From the NCBI RefSeq assembly GCF_052113205.1, contig NZ_JBFRCU010000031.1:1-64000 (forward strand): a DNA stretch of 64,000 bases, written 5' to 3'. The translations under genes and the position numbers were made by a program. Below, piece by piece: positions 63,835 to 64,000 of the stretch. The stretch comes from Inquilinus sp052113205 (GTDB lineage: Bacteria > Pseudomonadota > Alphaproteobacteria > DSM-16000 > Inquilinaceae). The notes beneath the pieces are model-generated. The model was not told the origin of the DNA. It worked only from the letters and a program-made list of their open reading frames with translations, and did no database searches. How positions within the stretch are numbered: the first letter of the stretch is position 1; every line of letters starts with the position of its first letter.

Positions 63835-64000
63835 ATGCTCGTCCAGATCCTGCGATGGTCCCTGCTGGCCGGTGCGGCCGCAATCGTCATCGGCAACTAC
63901 GCCCGCGCCGAGGAGCCGCTGACCATCGGCTATCAGAGCACGGTCGAGCCGGCGAAGGTGGCGCAGGCCGACGGCCTGTACGAGAAGGCGATCGGCCGCC
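63835..64000 (+). CDS. tauA: Taurine ABC transporter substrate-binding protein, N-terminal part
   Basis: Only the first 55 codons are in the window. A signal peptide ('LRWSLLAGAAAIVIGNYARA') is followed by 'EPLTIGYQSTVEPAKVAQAD' and 'GLYEKAIGR', which closely follows the E. coli TauA start ('YQTSAEPAKVAQAD'). It should bind taurine or another sulfonate in the periplasm; tauBC genes would be expected beyond the window. GAGGA lies 9 bases upstream of the ATG. Confidence 0.85.
   Translation, partial: MLVQILRWSLLAGAAAIVIGNYARAEEPLTIGYQSTVEPAKVAQADGLYEKAIGR

Noticed and set aside
63621..63896. 91-codon minus-strand frame overlapping the tauA start
   Set aside because: Arg/Ala-rich without a ribosome binding site or homology; tauA on the plus strand is clear.

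Overview
The window is about 70 % G+C by eye, with dense, tightly overlapping genes and G/C-ending codons. It encodes a LivHMGF/LivK cassette with a DUF6867 gene inside it, cobalt nitrile hydratase, many solute-binding-protein transporters, many LysR regulators, and the extragenic palindrome read as 'CPGLTRAS' that is common in Alphaproteobacteria. This points to a metabolically versatile soil or rhizosphere alphaproteobacterium, perhaps Rhodospirillales (Azospirillum/Inquilinus-like). That placement is inference; no rRNA, tRNA or replication gene was seen.

Layout. 1-8.3 kb: end of a patatin-like phospholipase gene, a MOSC protein, an MBL-fold/DsbA-family pair divergent from a LysR gene, 6-phosphofructokinase, ydcH-purE-purK, a HigBA-type toxin-antitoxin pair and a RibD_C-type reductase. 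8.3-15.8 kb: LysR-tmpA-tmpB (quaternary-ammonium phosphonate oxidation), a cobalt nitrile hydratase operon with a RidA gene, a PRISE-like SDR and fumC. 16-22 kb: a small secreted protein, a lone family 5 binding protein and a sugar ABC importer without ATPase. 22-31.6 kb: glycogen phosphorylase, the livHMGF-DUF6867-livK operon and a fructosamine-kinase homologue. 31.7-37.5 kb: a YcaO protein and a SARP/BTAD-TPR regulator facing an animal-type haem peroxidase and an unrecognised 139-residue protein. 37.5-44 kb: a GntR-controlled sugar operon (GH4 glycosidase, PfkB kinase, ABC importer without ATPase). 44-52 kb: LysR/DHA2-MFS, protein tyrosine phosphatase, AKR/LysR, a MetQ-like protein with an IPNS-like oxygenase, and EcsC. 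52-61 kb: sirtuin, a PhoX phosphatase behind a Pho-box-like repeat, UDG, an AI-2E-family transporter, small metabolic genes, VapBC, a Bcr/CflA MFS and a YgjP-like peptidase. 61-64 kb: a repeat-rich RTX protein and the start of tauA.

Themes. Much of the window is nutrient scavenging: phosphorus (TmpAB, PhoX), nitrogen (nitrile hydratase, Liv), sulfur (TauA, MetQ-like protein with oxygenase) and sugars (two ABC systems that need an ATPase from elsewhere). The best candidate for an undescribed system is the YcaO/BTAD regulator/haem peroxidase/small protein locus. There, two exact 11-bp direct repeats lie upstream of the peroxidase gene, in the arrangement that SARP-type regulators recognise.
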